Positions 17,726-26,012 of a stretch of DNA of 46,039 nucleotides are shown piece after piece. The position numbers were made by a program, and so were the translations under genes. The stretch comes from DATCTV01 sp964400685 (GTDB taxonomy: Bacteria > Desulfobacterota > Desulfomonilia > UBA1062). The notes beneath the pieces were generated by a model. It saw only the letters and a program-made list of their open reading frames with translations. It was not told where the DNA came from and searched no databases. The DNA is taken from NCBI GenBank assembly GCA_964400685.1, contig CAYNVT010000018.1:1-46039 (forward strand). Direction: 5' to 3'. How positions within the stretch are numbered: the first letter of the stretch is position 1; the number at the start of each line of letters is the position of its first letter.

Positions 17726-18695
17726 ACTCCGAGGTGCAGAGTTTTTCCGGGCTGCATGCAAGAACCTCAACCGTTACATGCGCAAGCCCGGGCACGGAAT
17801 CGAGGAGCCTCTTATAATAGCTGTAAGTGCGGCCTGAGCCCGTAACCACGGAAACGATGCATGCATAGCGCCCTTCAGAGACCTGCCAGACATGCAGGTC
17901 GTTCACTTTTGAATCACTGTCCTGTTCTATTATCTCCCTGATGTTTTTTGTCACAGATAAATCGCGATTCCAGTCGAGCAGTATTCTCGAGGTATCCCTG
18001 AGCAGCAGAAAAGCCCATCTTAATATCAGGAAAGCGCCTAATATTCCCATGGCCGGGTCCAGCCACGAGAGCTTCAGAAATTTGGCGCCCAGCAGTGCCG
18101 ATATCGCAAGGACTGAAGTCAGCGCATCGGCGACGACATGAAGGTAAGCGCTCTTCAGGTTGAGGTCCATACCGCTTCCATGTTCATGCCCGGGATTATG
18201 GACTTCCTTATCATGGTCGTGTTCATGTCCGTGGTCGCGTCCGGAGCCAAGGATAAAGGCGCAAACCATGTTGACTGAAAGCCCGAGCACTGCTACGAGA
18301 AGCGCTTCGTTATATCTAATCATCAGCGGATTGAGAAATCTTTCAATGGACATGATAATCATGGCAAGACCTGCAATGCCCAGGACAATTGCGCTCGTAT
18401 AGGCGCCCAGTATCTCTATCTTCCATGTCCCGAAGGTAAATCCGGAACTCTTTGCATGCATGCGCGCCAGCATGTAGGCCACAAGGGATATCCCGAGCGC
18501 AATGGCATGCGTTCCCATATGAAAGCCGTCGGCAAGGAGTGCCATTGAATTGCTGAGGAGTCCTACGAATATCTCGGCGAACATTGTCAGAAGCGTTATT
18601 ATGACAACAATGAGCGTTTTTGTTTCGGATGATTTCTTTCCTGAATGGAAATCGTGGTCGTGCTGCCAGAGATGTATGTGTTCTGTGTTCATCAT
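17718..18695 (-). CDS. dmeF: CDF-family divalent metal efflux transporter, DmeF type
   Basis: Cation diffusion facilitator exporting Co/Ni/Cd or Zn from the cytoplasm in exchange for protons. Of its 325 aa, the N-terminal His motif HIHLWQHDHDF is typical of the DmeF subgroup. The TM2 metal site is ADGFHMGTHA and the TM5 site is HVVADALTS. A His-rich cytoplasmic loop (HGHEHDHD..., about 155-175) lies between TM4 and TM5, and a C-terminal cytoplasmic domain follows. There are six predicted membrane helices. Its ATG overlaps the vapC stop by ATGA, so it is translated from the toxin-antitoxin transcript. Metal specificity is inferred from the subgroup. Confidence 0.85.
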   Translation of the reverse strand: MMNTEHIHLWQHDHDFHSGKKSSETKTLIVVIITLLTMFAEIFVGLLSNSMALLADGFHMGTHAIALGISLVAYMLARMHAKSSGFTFGTWKIEILGAYTSAIVLGIAGLAMIIMSIERFLNPLMIRYNEALLVAVLGLSVNMVCAFILGSGRDHGHEHDHDKEVHNPGHEHGSGMDLNLKSAYLHVVADALTSVLAISALLGAKFLKLSWLDPAMGILGAFLILRWAFLLLRDTSRILLDWNRDLSVTKNIREIIEQDSDSKVNDLHVWQVSEGRYACIVSVVTGSGRTYSYYKRLLDSVPGLAHVTVEVLACSPEKLCTSEFR

Positions 18696-19120
18696 TGTGC
18701 CTCATTCCACGGGTTGATCGTTCTGACGCCTGCCCCTTTGAAAGATTCCGTATCCCCGGTCACCAGAATACAGTGATTGTGAACGGCAAGCGCGAGCAGA
18801 AGCGAAAGGACGGCGGAAAACTCCCTTCCTTCACGCTCGAACTTTGCCGTAAGCCTTCCCCAGGTAACCATGAGGCCCGCATCTATCGCCAGTATCCTGC
18901 CGCCGAACCTCAGCACCAGGTCATTATGAAGCCATTCCAGAAGTCTTATTTTCTTCGATGATTCCGGCAGGCTTTCAGCACACCGGCACAGTTCGCCTAT
19001 TGAAATTGCGCTTAAAAAAACATTTTCAGGTTCTATCCCGTCGATGAATGCGAACACATTCCTGTCGGCGGCTTTGGATGCCAGTTCCAGGATTACGTCG
19101 GTGTCGAGCAGATATTTCAT
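18692..19120 (-). CDS. VapC-like PIN-domain protein
   Basis: A PIN-domain RNase toxin relative, 142 aa, close in pattern to VapC/FitB. Acidic residues seen are Asp6 and Asp8 (LLDTDV), Glu43 (SIGEL) and Asp123 (VTGDTESF). The region that normally supplies the third catalytic acid (DAxIAA in FitB-like proteins) reads roughly VLSLLLALA at 104-112, with no acid, so nuclease activity may be weak or lost. It overlaps the upstream antitoxin and the downstream dmeF by 4 nt each. If inactive as a toxin, it may act as a co-repressor with the antitoxin. Confidence 0.78.
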   Translation of the reverse strand: MKYLLDTDVILELASKAADRNVFAFIDGIEPENVFLSAISIGELCRCAESLPESSKKIRLLEWLHNDLVLRFGGRILAIDAGLMVTWGRLTAKFEREGREFSAVLSLLLALAVHNHCILVTGDTESFKGAGVRTINPWNEAQ

Positions 19121-19371
19121 ATCTTAAGACTCTGCCTTGAAGGGCTTTTCTCGCGCTTAACATCAAGCTTTGCTGCTGCAAGCGGCGATTTCTGAAAGAA
19201 ATGGGAAAGATTGTGGCAGCACACTTTCATTGATTTGAAATCCTCATACGAAAGCACTACTGCAGTTTCAACCCCCCTTCTGGTTATTATCTGGGGTTCG
19301 CCCTTCAGCGCCCCTTCAACGACCTCGCTGAACCTGTTTTTTGCATCCTGAAGCTGCCACGTTTTTGACAT
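19117..19371 (-). CDS. Phd/YefM-family antitoxin
   Basis: An 84-aa antitoxin whose opening, WQLQDAKNRFSEVV, is characteristic of Phd/YefM DNA-binding domains. It is followed by ITRRGVETAVVLSYEDF and a basic C-terminal tail that would bind the toxin. AGGAGG lies 8 nt before the ATG. It is first in a three-gene operon with vapC and dmeF. The 12-bp palindrome upstream is its likely autoregulatory operator. Confidence 0.82.
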   Translation of the reverse strand: MSKTWQLQDAKNRFSEVVEGALKGEPQIITRRGVETAVVLSYEDFKSMKVCCHNLSHFFQKSPLAAAKLDVKREKSPSRQSLKI

Positions 19372-19381
19372 TTAATTCCTC

Positions 19382-19427
19382 CTGTCTAGTCTGTCTAGAC
19401 AGTATATGACCAATAAAGATATGTCAA
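19382..19427 (-). promoter_or_regulatory. Promoter and operator of the phd-vapC-dmeF operon
   Basis: On the minus strand, TTGACA (19427-19422) and TATACT (19406-19401) are separated by 15 nt, shorter than ideal. A perfect palindrome CTGTCTAGACAG at 19391-19402 touches the -10 box, and a second half-site CTGTCTAG lies at 19382-19389, next to the Shine-Dalgarno sequence. Repeated half-sites fit cooperative repression by a Phd-type antitoxin. Confidence 0.6.
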
Positions 19428-19558
19428 CATTGATTGATTCTGTATTCTGATAGCACATTCACCCCAGATGGCCCTGATATAGAACTATAATATCAAGTCA
19501 GGCCCCTTACCTTCCGATAATGAAAACATATCGTCATTTCAATCAAACAGGGGTAAGC

Positions 19559-21034
19559 ATGAAAAGATCAATTCTCATCAAGAAAATTTACGGCGCTACA
19601 TCTGCGATGGCTATTTCAATATTTTTCTTTCTTGCCGGATGCAGCAGCAGCGATAACGCAGCGGCTCCCGCCCTGAGCTGGTCTCCCTGTACCGAGTCAG
19701 GACTTGCGGGCCTGGAATGTGCAACTCTCACCGTACCGAAGGACTATGATAATGCATCGCTCGGCACGTTCTCGCTGGCGCTGGTGCGTGCAAAGGCCAC
19801 AGGCGATCCAGGCGAAAGGATAGGAACGCTCTTTTTCAACCCGGGTGGCCCGGGAGAGTCCGGCATCGATGTTGTACCGCAGATTGTCCCTGCCCTTCCG
19901 ACTGAGATTCGCAAGCGTTTCGACTTTGTATCGTGGGATCCCCGAGGGGTCGAGCGATCCTCGGGCCTGTACGACTGTACCGGCGGGACCTACACCCTTC
20001 CCGCCACCGGACCGGTGGACTGGGACTCCGTAACGGAGCAGATGCGATCTTCTGAAAAAGTTGCAAACGAAGCATGTGCCCAGATGTACCCGGATGTCGT
20101 GCCATACATAAGCACAAACGCCACAGCCCGTGACCTCGAAATGCTTCGCAAGGCAGCGGGAGACAGACTGCTCACATACTGGGGCACGAGCTACGGCACA
20201 CGGATCGGGTTTGTCTACGCATACCTTTACCCTCACCGTGTCCGGGCAATGCTTCTCTCGTCTCCGGTCTCACCCAACGCGACATTCCCGGAATTCATGT
20301 ATGGTTCCGCCACGTCGCCGGACGATGCCGTCGGTTTCTACTTCCAGGCATTTCCTGATGCCGGAATTCTCTTTGACGGCATTGTAAGCTCATTATCCAC
20401 GCAACCTTTGGTGCTGCCTTCGGGAGCACAGATAACGCAGTGGGATGTAAGGGGGACCATCGCCAATAATGTAAAAAGTGAAAGCAGCTATGTGAGCACG
20501 CTTACGCTCCTCGAAACGTTCGATACGGCGATAAACGGCAGCGGTGCAGCTCAGGTGGCAGCAAAAGCAGAACTGGATGCGATGCCCTGGCAGGATTCCT
20601 ATCCCGTAAACGGCGGCGCCACCGCATTCATCGGCTCTCTTGACTACCCGCAGAGACTTGCCAGCAACGTGCAGAACAGCCTAGCTGAACAGATCCGCGC
20701 CGATGCCCCGGTTTTCGGCTTCGGAGCTAGCCAGGGGCTGTTCTATACCGAGGGTGTTGGCGTCACACCGGACCCGATACCGACGAATTTTACTAACACG
20801 AAAACGCCTGTCCTGATCATTGGATCGACCAAGGACGCGCTGACAAAGTATTCGTGGGCCGTGGAACTGAGGCAGAACTTTCAGAACAGCAAGCTGATCA
20901 CCTACATCGGGACACAGCACACGCCATACCTCGCCGCAGGCTCGGCCTGTGTGGATGCATACGGCACAGACTTTCTCGTCAACCTGAACCGGCCCCATGA
21001 TGATGCGACCTGCCCGAACGCGAACATCCCTTAA
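19559..21034 (+). CDS. Lipoprotein alpha/beta hydrolase, tripeptidyl-aminopeptidase-like
   Basis: A 491-aa extracytoplasmic hydrolase resembling TAP-like proteases (SlpD/SlpE, tripeptidyl aminopeptidase). A lipoprotein signal ends in FFLAGC, so the protein is probably membrane-anchored after export. NPGGPGESG forms the oxyanion region; the nucleophile is in WGTSYGTR (about residue 210), the acid in GSTKDAL and the histidine in GTQHTPYL. ATG 19559 is preferred because AGGGG precedes it and the signal peptide then starts properly. Peptidase action is the family norm; the substrate is unknown. It has no same-strand neighbours; the next gene converges on it. Confidence 0.83.
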   Translation: MKRSILIKKIYGATSAMAISIFFFLAGCSSSDNAAAPALSWSPCTESGLAGLECATLTVPKDYDNASLGTFSLALVRAKATGDPGERIGTLFFNPGGPGESGIDVVPQIVPALPTEIRKRFDFVSWDPRGVERSSGLYDCTGGTYTLPATGPVDWDSVTEQMRSSEKVANEACAQMYPDVVPYISTNATARDLEMLRKAAGDRLLTYWGTSYGTRIGFVYAYLYPHRVRAMLLSSPVSPNATFPEFMYGSATSPDDAVGFYFQAFPDAGILFDGIVSSLSTQPLVLPSGAQITQWDVRGTIANNVKSESSYVSTLTLLETFDTAINGSGAAQVAAKAELDAMPWQDSYPVNGGATAFIGSLDYPQRLASNVQNSLAEQIRADAPVFGFGASQGLFYTEGVGVTPDPIPTNFTNTKTPVLIIGSTKDALTKYSWAVELRQNFQNSKLITYIGTQHTPYLAAGSACVDAYGTDFLVNLNRPHDDATCPNANIP

Positions 21035-21104
21035 CAGAATCAGGCATTCCCAGGCTGAAGCTTGATAACGGGAAGAAAATCCCCCGGCCACTTAGCAGCG
21101 GCCA

Positions 21105-21234
21105 CCCCCTTTTACAAAGGGGGAAACGTATAAAGAATTGCAGGGATAATCCTTGCAGTCCCGAATTAACAAATGAATTTTTCAGGACAGGGACAAGCCC
21201 TGTCCCTGTTTTCTTTCCCCCTTCGTTAAGGGGG
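21105..21234. repeat. Array of four hairpins between convergent genes
   Basis: Four separate inverted repeats occur in 130 bp: CCCCCTTT/AAAGGGGG (21105-21123), TGCAGGGAT/ATCCTTGCA (21139-21157, one mismatch), GGACAGGG/CCCTGTCC (21185-21205, followed by CTGTTTTC) and CCCCCTT/AAGGGGG (21217-21234). The third looks like a plus-strand terminator for the hydrolase gene. The two C5/G5 hairpins resemble REP-type palindromes and could stop transcripts from both sides. No coding potential is seen here. Confidence 0.6.
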
Positions 21235-21259
21235 ATTTAATACTGATTTTCATATGAGC

Positions 21260-23380
21260 CTACTTCCTTGCCGCAAACCCCAGCATGAATAAGGATAAAT
21301 CCTGCATGCTGGCATCAAGCGTATTCTGCCGTCCGGCCTGGTTCAGAATCGATGCCGGAACATCGCTGCTGCTTGAGACCTTTACATTATTGAGGAAATA
21401 CATGCCGACAGGATGGTTCGGATAATAACAGGTCTGGCAGAGGCCAGCATAATCGAGTGCGAAGAAATCGAGCGAGTCTCTAAAATAATTCTGCTCGAAA
21501 TAGAGATCGCCATAGGGCGTGCATCCGCCCATGTCTTCGCCGTAGGGGAACCAGCCGGTCAGATCACAGAGATATTCAAAAGAAGACGATTTTCCGCATG
21601 GCCCGAGATCGACGACGCCCTGGGGATTATTGAGAGAGACATTCTGGCTGACAGTGATGTAACGGCTGCCTCCGTCAGTGTAGATTGTATTTCCACCGGC
21701 AATCATAGGAAGCGTGCGCTTGTTTTCCGCGACATTGAAGGCTATCAGCTGGCCGTCCTCCATGGAAGTCCCCTGAAAGCCGGTACTGTAAATGGCGCCG
21801 CCGTCCCACAATTTTTCCAGAAAATACTGGATGTGGTTGTGCAATATCATGTTGCCTTGCGCCGATGTAGGGGTGGTGAAAGTTCCCCACATGTTCGGCG
21901 TGCCGCCCGGGACGCCCACGAATCCGCCCGGATCGAGCAGCGCCCATCCCCAACCAATGGCTATGCCCGACCAGGATGTATGATTGATGTCGTTGTGTTC
22001 AACGATGCTTCGTGTGGTGAATCCGATATAAATGCCTGCCGCGTCCCAGTATTCCTGGCCTGTGTATTCGACCAGGTTATTCGATATAAAATTATCCTTC
22101 GTGATGCCTGAAGATGTTGTCGGACGCGCATCCTCGTATGTATTGCCACCCAGCTGTATTCCGGTGGAGGAAATATCGTTAATGGTATTGTTTATGATCT
22201 GGTTGTTCTGGCTTCCTGAAGCAAAATCGACACCGGCCGCGCCCATATGCTGTACCGTATTATTTTCGAAAATGATGTTCTGTGCATAGATAAAGCTCAG
22301 GTTGCCGGGTGTGCGCACCGTGTTTGGGTCGTGGCCTATGACGTTGCTGGGATGCCCTGCCCCTGTAAGATGAAAACCACTCTGGTCCGCGACATAACCG
22401 TCCGAGGTGTTGGGCGCGAGCCATGTTGCATATTCGAAGGTAATCCCGTTAAAATTGATATAGCTCACCGGGCTTGATGCATCCCCGGTCAGGAAAAGAA
22501 GCGTCTCGAGCACCGGCAGCTCAACATCTGCGGTGCTCATATCCTGGCCGTCGAGGGGTATATAGTAGAGAACTTTTGTTACAGGATTCAGATACCATTC
22601 GCCCGGCTGATCCAGAAATTCATAGGCGTTCTCCCACCAGCTGAGCAGATGAAAATTCCACGGTTCGGGAAATACATTGGCATTTGCCCAGCACGGGTTC
22701 TGCATTATGACAACGCTCTCGTCGTTTATCTGTGCAACCGGGCAGCGCATCATTTTCCACTGCGTGGCGGTGACCGCTTCAACCGAGGTCGGATTTTCCC
22801 AGACAGGGGGTATCTGCGGATCGGTCCCCCCCGGAGTATAGGCGTAAGTGTATCCGGTGGATGTCGGCGTGTAGTAGTTCGGATAATCCACGGTGCGTGC
22901 GCGTGTTGCGCGTACGCCGTTTACATAAAGCTGCCTTGGCATGGTATCGGTGCTTACGTTCGTCTGGGCCTGCCAGATATTGAGACCGGCATCGTACAAT
23001 GTCCATCCGCTTACCTTGACCCCTCCCGAGATAACGGGCGTCTCTCCAGGGGCGGCCTTATAGGTGATCTGAGCGATGTTTGTACCTGAATCCTGAGAAC
23101 CGAATATAAGAGGCCCGGTAATACGGTATAAGCCGCCTTTTATGTTCACGTTTATACTGCACACCCCTTTGCTGCTACTTGCGCGGATTACGTCGCGCGC
23201 GTGGCCGATGGTCAGGAACGGGTCGTCTGAGCTGCCTGTTCCGGCATCGCTCCCGTTCGGAGAAACCCAGTATTCCCGGGTGCAGGAGCAGTTGCAGTCA
23301 TTGCCGCTCGATGAGCAGGATATCGCAAAAGAAAGAAGAACCAGGACTGCGAAACACAGGACTTTTTCTGCAGGCTTCAT
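21260..23380 (-). CDS. Right-handed parallel beta-helix lipoprotein
   Basis: A 706-aa exported lipoprotein; the signal ends in SFAISC. After a Cys/Ser-rich linker, YWVSPNGSDAGTGS with DPFLTIGHARD is the classic start of secreted parallel beta-helix (pectate-lyase-like) proteins. The middle holds many short Asn-rich turns (IIFENNTVQH, QIINNTIND, FISNNLVEY), the ladder of a right-handed beta-helix. Such proteins bind or cut polysaccharides; no specific catalytic set can be named. It lies 53 nt upstream of no same-strand gene and follows the minus-strand phosphoesterase, with which it may be co-transcribed. Confidence 0.8.
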   Translation of the reverse strand: MKPAEKVLCFAVLVLLSFAISCSSSGNDCNCSCTREYWVSPNGSDAGTGSSDDPFLTIGHARDVIRASSSKGVCSINVNIKGGLYRITGPLIFGSQDSGTNIAQITYKAAPGETPVISGGVKVSGWTLYDAGLNIWQAQTNVSTDTMPRQLYVNGVRATRARTVDYPNYYTPTSTGYTYAYTPGGTDPQIPPVWENPTSVEAVTATQWKMMRCPVAQINDESVVIMQNPCWANANVFPEPWNFHLLSWWENAYEFLDQPGEWYLNPVTKVLYYIPLDGQDMSTADVELPVLETLLFLTGDASSPVSYINFNGITFEYATWLAPNTSDGYVADQSGFHLTGAGHPSNVIGHDPNTVRTPGNLSFIYAQNIIFENNTVQHMGAAGVDFASGSQNNQIINNTINDISSTGIQLGGNTYEDARPTTSSGITKDNFISNNLVEYTGQEYWDAAGIYIGFTTRSIVEHNDINHTSWSGIAIGWGWALLDPGGFVGVPGGTPNMWGTFTTPTSAQGNMILHNHIQYFLEKLWDGGAIYSTGFQGTSMEDGQLIAFNVAENKRTLPMIAGGNTIYTDGGSRYITVSQNVSLNNPQGVVDLGPCGKSSSFEYLCDLTGWFPYGEDMGGCTPYGDLYFEQNYFRDSLDFFALDYAGLCQTCYYPNHPVGMYFLNNVKVSSSSDVPASILNQAGRQNTLDASMQDLSLFMLGFAARK

Positions 23381-23433
23381 ACTGATCCTCCGATTTTAAG
23401 ATTCATGACCGCTTTCATTCACTCGACAATTTT

Positions 23434-24810
23434 CTATTGTCTGTAGCTGTTGACACAATCAATATAATCCTCTTTTGACATTTCACCGATGCCGCACCAG
23501 TAGGCAGGCCAGTCGGCATCCGTTATCGGATTGTCCGCATCATGTCCGGAATAATAATAACGCCTGTAAAGCCCCTGACGGACAGGATCGGTCTTGAGCA
23601 ATGGAAGCAGTTCTTCAAGAAATGCATTAAGGAAAAGATTATTCAGGAGATATGATGCTGAAAAATCGTAATAGCTTTGGAATTTACCCGGATGTTCAGA
23701 AAGGTCATATACAAAGGATACATAATTCTTGAGTGAAAACGAATCGTCATTAAAAGAAAAGATCTTGTACGCCGGGTTATTTCCGTCAACCGGGCTTATC
23801 CCCTGCGTCACTTCCAGGGCGCAAGAGGGAAGACGGTATTCATCCATGTGCGTGTGGCCGGTGAACATCTGGGTGACCGTTTCAGGGTAAGCTGATAGGA
23901 TGCTCAGGAAACGCGACTGATAATCATCGACCCACATCATTTTGGCGTCGTCAATATGTCCGCTGCCATCGATCAGTTTTCTGTTGGAAGATATGTTCGC
24001 ACCAAGAGGTACGTGTGTGACTATCCAGACCTTTTTCCCCGAGAAAGAGGCCGAAGCAAGAGTAGTTTCGAACCAGTCGAGTTCCGCCGCTGCCGCCTCT
24101 TCTGTGCCGCTTGCGGCTTTGGGTGAAAAGAAGATCGAGTTGATTACTATCACAAGAAGGTCCGGCCCCAGAGGCGCTGCCGAATAATACCCCCCTGTCC
24201 TGTATGTGCCACTGAAAGAATCATGATCCATGGAGCGGTTCAGAAAATATGTGTAGAACGGTTCAGATGTGTCAGCCAGAAACTGACTGTCCGGTTCTAT
24301 CTGGAAATCCCCTTCATAAGCATCGTTGTTTCCCAGCGCGAAAATGACAGGGATGCTGCCCAGACTGGCGCGTACCTCCATTGCGAAGAACGTTGCCGTC
24401 TTTAAAAGGAACGACCTCATGGCCGCTTCATCCTCGCTTCCGTACAGGGCATAGAAGTGTGTTTCAAAATCATGCACGAGAATGTCGCCCGGGAAAATTG
24501 CGATCGAACCCGATGATGAGTTCTCCTTTATGCTTGATAGGGCCTGAGCGAACAGCGGATAGTTCGAGTCTTCACCCCACGTGGATGGCTCTGAAATGCT
24601 TGACGACTCGAATATGTCTTTCCACTGTGTTGCATCTGCAGCAACGAGTGATGGAAATAGGGTCGCGTCATAGAACGGATTGAAATGCACATCGGAAAAA
24701 ACGATAACCTTTGAAGTCCCGACAGTATTGCTGCTTACACTGCTGCAAGCCGTCAGTGCGGCAACCAGGAAAATAGCGGCTAATAGAACAGACCTGTTAA
24801 GTTTTTTCAT
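23434..24810 (-). CDS. Lipoprotein metallophosphoesterase, acid-sphingomyelinase-like
   Basis: A calcineurin-like phosphoesterase of 458 aa with a lipoprotein signal ending in ALTAC. The metal motifs appear in order: SDVHFNP (DxH), PGDILVHD (GD), GNNDAYEG (GNxD; Asn replaces the common His, as in acid-sphingomyelinase-like enzymes), THVPLG and TGHTHMDEY (GHxH). The C-terminal extension, with Cys-containing ends, also fits that branch. Probable action is on phosphodiester or nucleotide substrates outside the inner membrane. ATG 24810 is chosen because it starts the signal peptide; its own Shine-Dalgarno is poor, and it overlaps a short upstream frame by ATGA. Confidence 0.83.
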   Translation of the reverse strand: MKKLNRSVLLAAIFLVAALTACSSVSSNTVGTSKVIVFSDVHFNPFYDATLFPSLVAADATQWKDIFESSSISEPSTWGEDSNYPLFAQALSSIKENSSSGSIAIFPGDILVHDFETHFYALYGSEDEAAMRSFLLKTATFFAMEVRASLGSIPVIFALGNNDAYEGDFQIEPDSQFLADTSEPFYTYFLNRSMDHDSFSGTYRTGGYYSAAPLGPDLLVIVINSIFFSPKAASGTEEAAAAELDWFETTLASASFSGKKVWIVTHVPLGANISSNRKLIDGSGHIDDAKMMWVDDYQSRFLSILSAYPETVTQMFTGHTHMDEYRLPSCALEVTQGISPVDGNNPAYKIFSFNDDSFSLKNYVSFVYDLSEHPGKFQSYYDFSASYLLNNLFLNAFLEELLPLLKTDPVRQGLYRRYYYSGHDADNPITDADWPAYWCGIGEMSKEDYIDCVNSYRQ

Positions 24811-24839
24811 ATGACACACTTAACCTCATTTTTTATCAT
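24807..24839 (-). other. Candidate 10-codon leader ORF coupled to the phosphoesterase gene
   Basis: MIKNEVKCVI followed by TGA; the stop overlaps the phosphoesterase ATG (ATGA). A strong GGAGG lies 7-8 nt before this short frame, whereas the main ATG has none at the right distance, so ribosomes may load here and re-initiate. An alternative is loose initiation directly at 24810. Confidence 0.35.
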
Positions 24840-24921
24840 TTCATTACCTCCCTGTCCCGGTGCAAACTTTTCAGTCTTATCGGCAGATTCTCCACCATTC
24901 GTTAACGCTGGTTTATTTGTG

Positions 24922-25605
24922 TTATGGCTTCTCCGGGATATCGGAAACTATATTCGGTGGCATTTTCGATTGAACTTTTTTTCTGAGTTCCGTTTCTGTA
25001 TCGATATTCATTTCACGGGCAATAGCAGAGATCGAAAACAGGATTTCGGCTATTATTTCACCCGGCGATTCGCAGGATTCAAGTATGTTCAGCTGATTTT
25101 TTATATCGCTTATGTGCTCGGATATGTCCTCTGAAATCATCCCTCTTTTACTGAGGTTCGATACGGCCTTTCCTGCAAGCAGCAGAGACGGCAGGTCATT
25201 CGGGACTCCGTCAAGAGCATGGCTGCGCTTTTTCTTGCCCTTCTCCTCTTTCTTCAGTTTCTCCCATGAGCGTTTGACGTCTTCAGCAGTATCTGCAACC
25301 GCATCGCCGAAAACATGTGGGTGACGGTGAACAAGCTTGTCAGAAATGCCATTGATGACGTCTTCTATCGTGAAATCGCCGGACTGCCTTGCCATCACAG
25401 CATGGAATACAACCTGAAGCAGCATATCGCCGAGCTCTTCCTTTATATGTTCAGGGGCTCTTTCCGAGATTGCGTCAACAAGTTCATAGGCCTCTTCAAG
25501 GGCGCACCTGGCAATGCTTTCATGCGTCTGCTCTGCGTCCCAGGGGCAGCCGCCGGGAGCCCTCAGCCTTTCCATTATCGACATAAGCCTGTCGAATTCT
25601 TTCAT
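24922..25605 (-). CDS. mazG: Nucleoside triphosphate pyrophosphohydrolase MazG
   Basis: Hydrolyses (d)NTPs to NMP and pyrophosphate, a housecleaning enzyme in the cytoplasm. Of 227 aa, the first half holds GCPWDAEQTH, the Mg-binding LEEAYELVDA (EExxE) and EELGDMLLQ; HRHPHVFGD follows. The second half keeps a reduced copy around EIIAEILFSISAIAREM. Length is slightly under the 260 aa of E. coli MazG. It is divergent from trpR across 100 nt. Confidence 0.92.
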   Translation of the reverse strand: MKEFDRLMSIMERLRAPGGCPWDAEQTHESIARCALEEAYELVDAISERAPEHIKEELGDMLLQVVFHAVMARQSGDFTIEDVINGISDKLVHRHPHVFGDAVADTAEDVKRSWEKLKKEEKGKKKRSHALDGVPNDLPSLLLAGKAVSNLSKRGMISEDISEHISDIKNQLNILESCESPGEIIAEILFSISAIAREMNIDTETELRKKVQSKMPPNIVSDIPEKP

Positions 25606-25679
25606 ATGCTAACCTGTTTCCGAAAATTTATCCGCATGCATGTCTTATCAATTTCTAATTGACAATTCAATGTATTATG

Positions 25680-25699
25680 TGTTTCTATATACAGAAACA
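25680..25699 (+). promoter_or_regulatory. Candidate operator or hairpin just before trpR
   Basis: Perfect 7-nt arms TGTTTCT/AGAAACA flank ATATAC and end 6 nt before the trpR ATG, where a Shine-Dalgarno would lie; none is recognisable. The site could be an autorepression operator or a translation-blocking hairpin. It lacks the CTAG cores of the E. coli trp operator. Confidence 0.4.
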
Positions 25700-25705
25700 G
25701 CGGTC

Positions 25706-25993
25706 ATGGATAATAAGAATATTAACGAGATGATGGAAACCCTGTTCAGTATAGGTGACAGGGACCTTGCAGAAAGATTCCTTTCGGAACTGATGACGCC
25801 GGCGGAAGTCGAGACAATCTCTTCAAGGTGGGAACTTCTGAAAATGCTTTCATCGGGAGTTTCCCAGAGGGAGATTTCAAAGAGACTGGGAATAAGTCTT
25901 TGTAAGATAACAAGGGGCTCACGGGAACTCAAGAAGGAATCGTCCGCAATTAAAGAGGTGCTTGAACGCTCTGGAAAAATTAAATCAGAGTAA
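25706..25993 (+). CDS. trpR: TrpR-family transcriptional repressor
   Basis: A 95-aa helix-turn-helix protein matching TrpR: LMTPAEVETISSRWELL followed by the recognition region SQREISKRLG and ITRGSRELK. The ITRGS turn is the part of E. coli TrpR that contacts tryptophan and the operator. ATG 25706 gives the usual family length; an upstream ATG at 25640 would add 22 unlikely residues. trpB2 starts 19 nt downstream, so regulator and tryptophan gene form one operon. TrpR is unusual outside gammaproteobacteria and a few other groups. The YerC relatives are the alternative, but linkage to trpB2 favours a true tryptophan role. Confidence 0.8.
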   Translation: MDNKNINEMMETLFSIGDRDLAERFLSELMTPAEVETISSRWELLKMLSSGVSQREISKRLGISLCKITRGSRELKKESSAIKEVLERSGKIKSE

Positions 25994-26012
25994 AAATATC
26001 TAGGAGGATACA

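Noticed and set aside
21413..22111. 232-codon plus-strand frame inside the beta-helix gene
   Set aside because: A shadow of the real minus-strand gene; no domain or ribosome-binding site.
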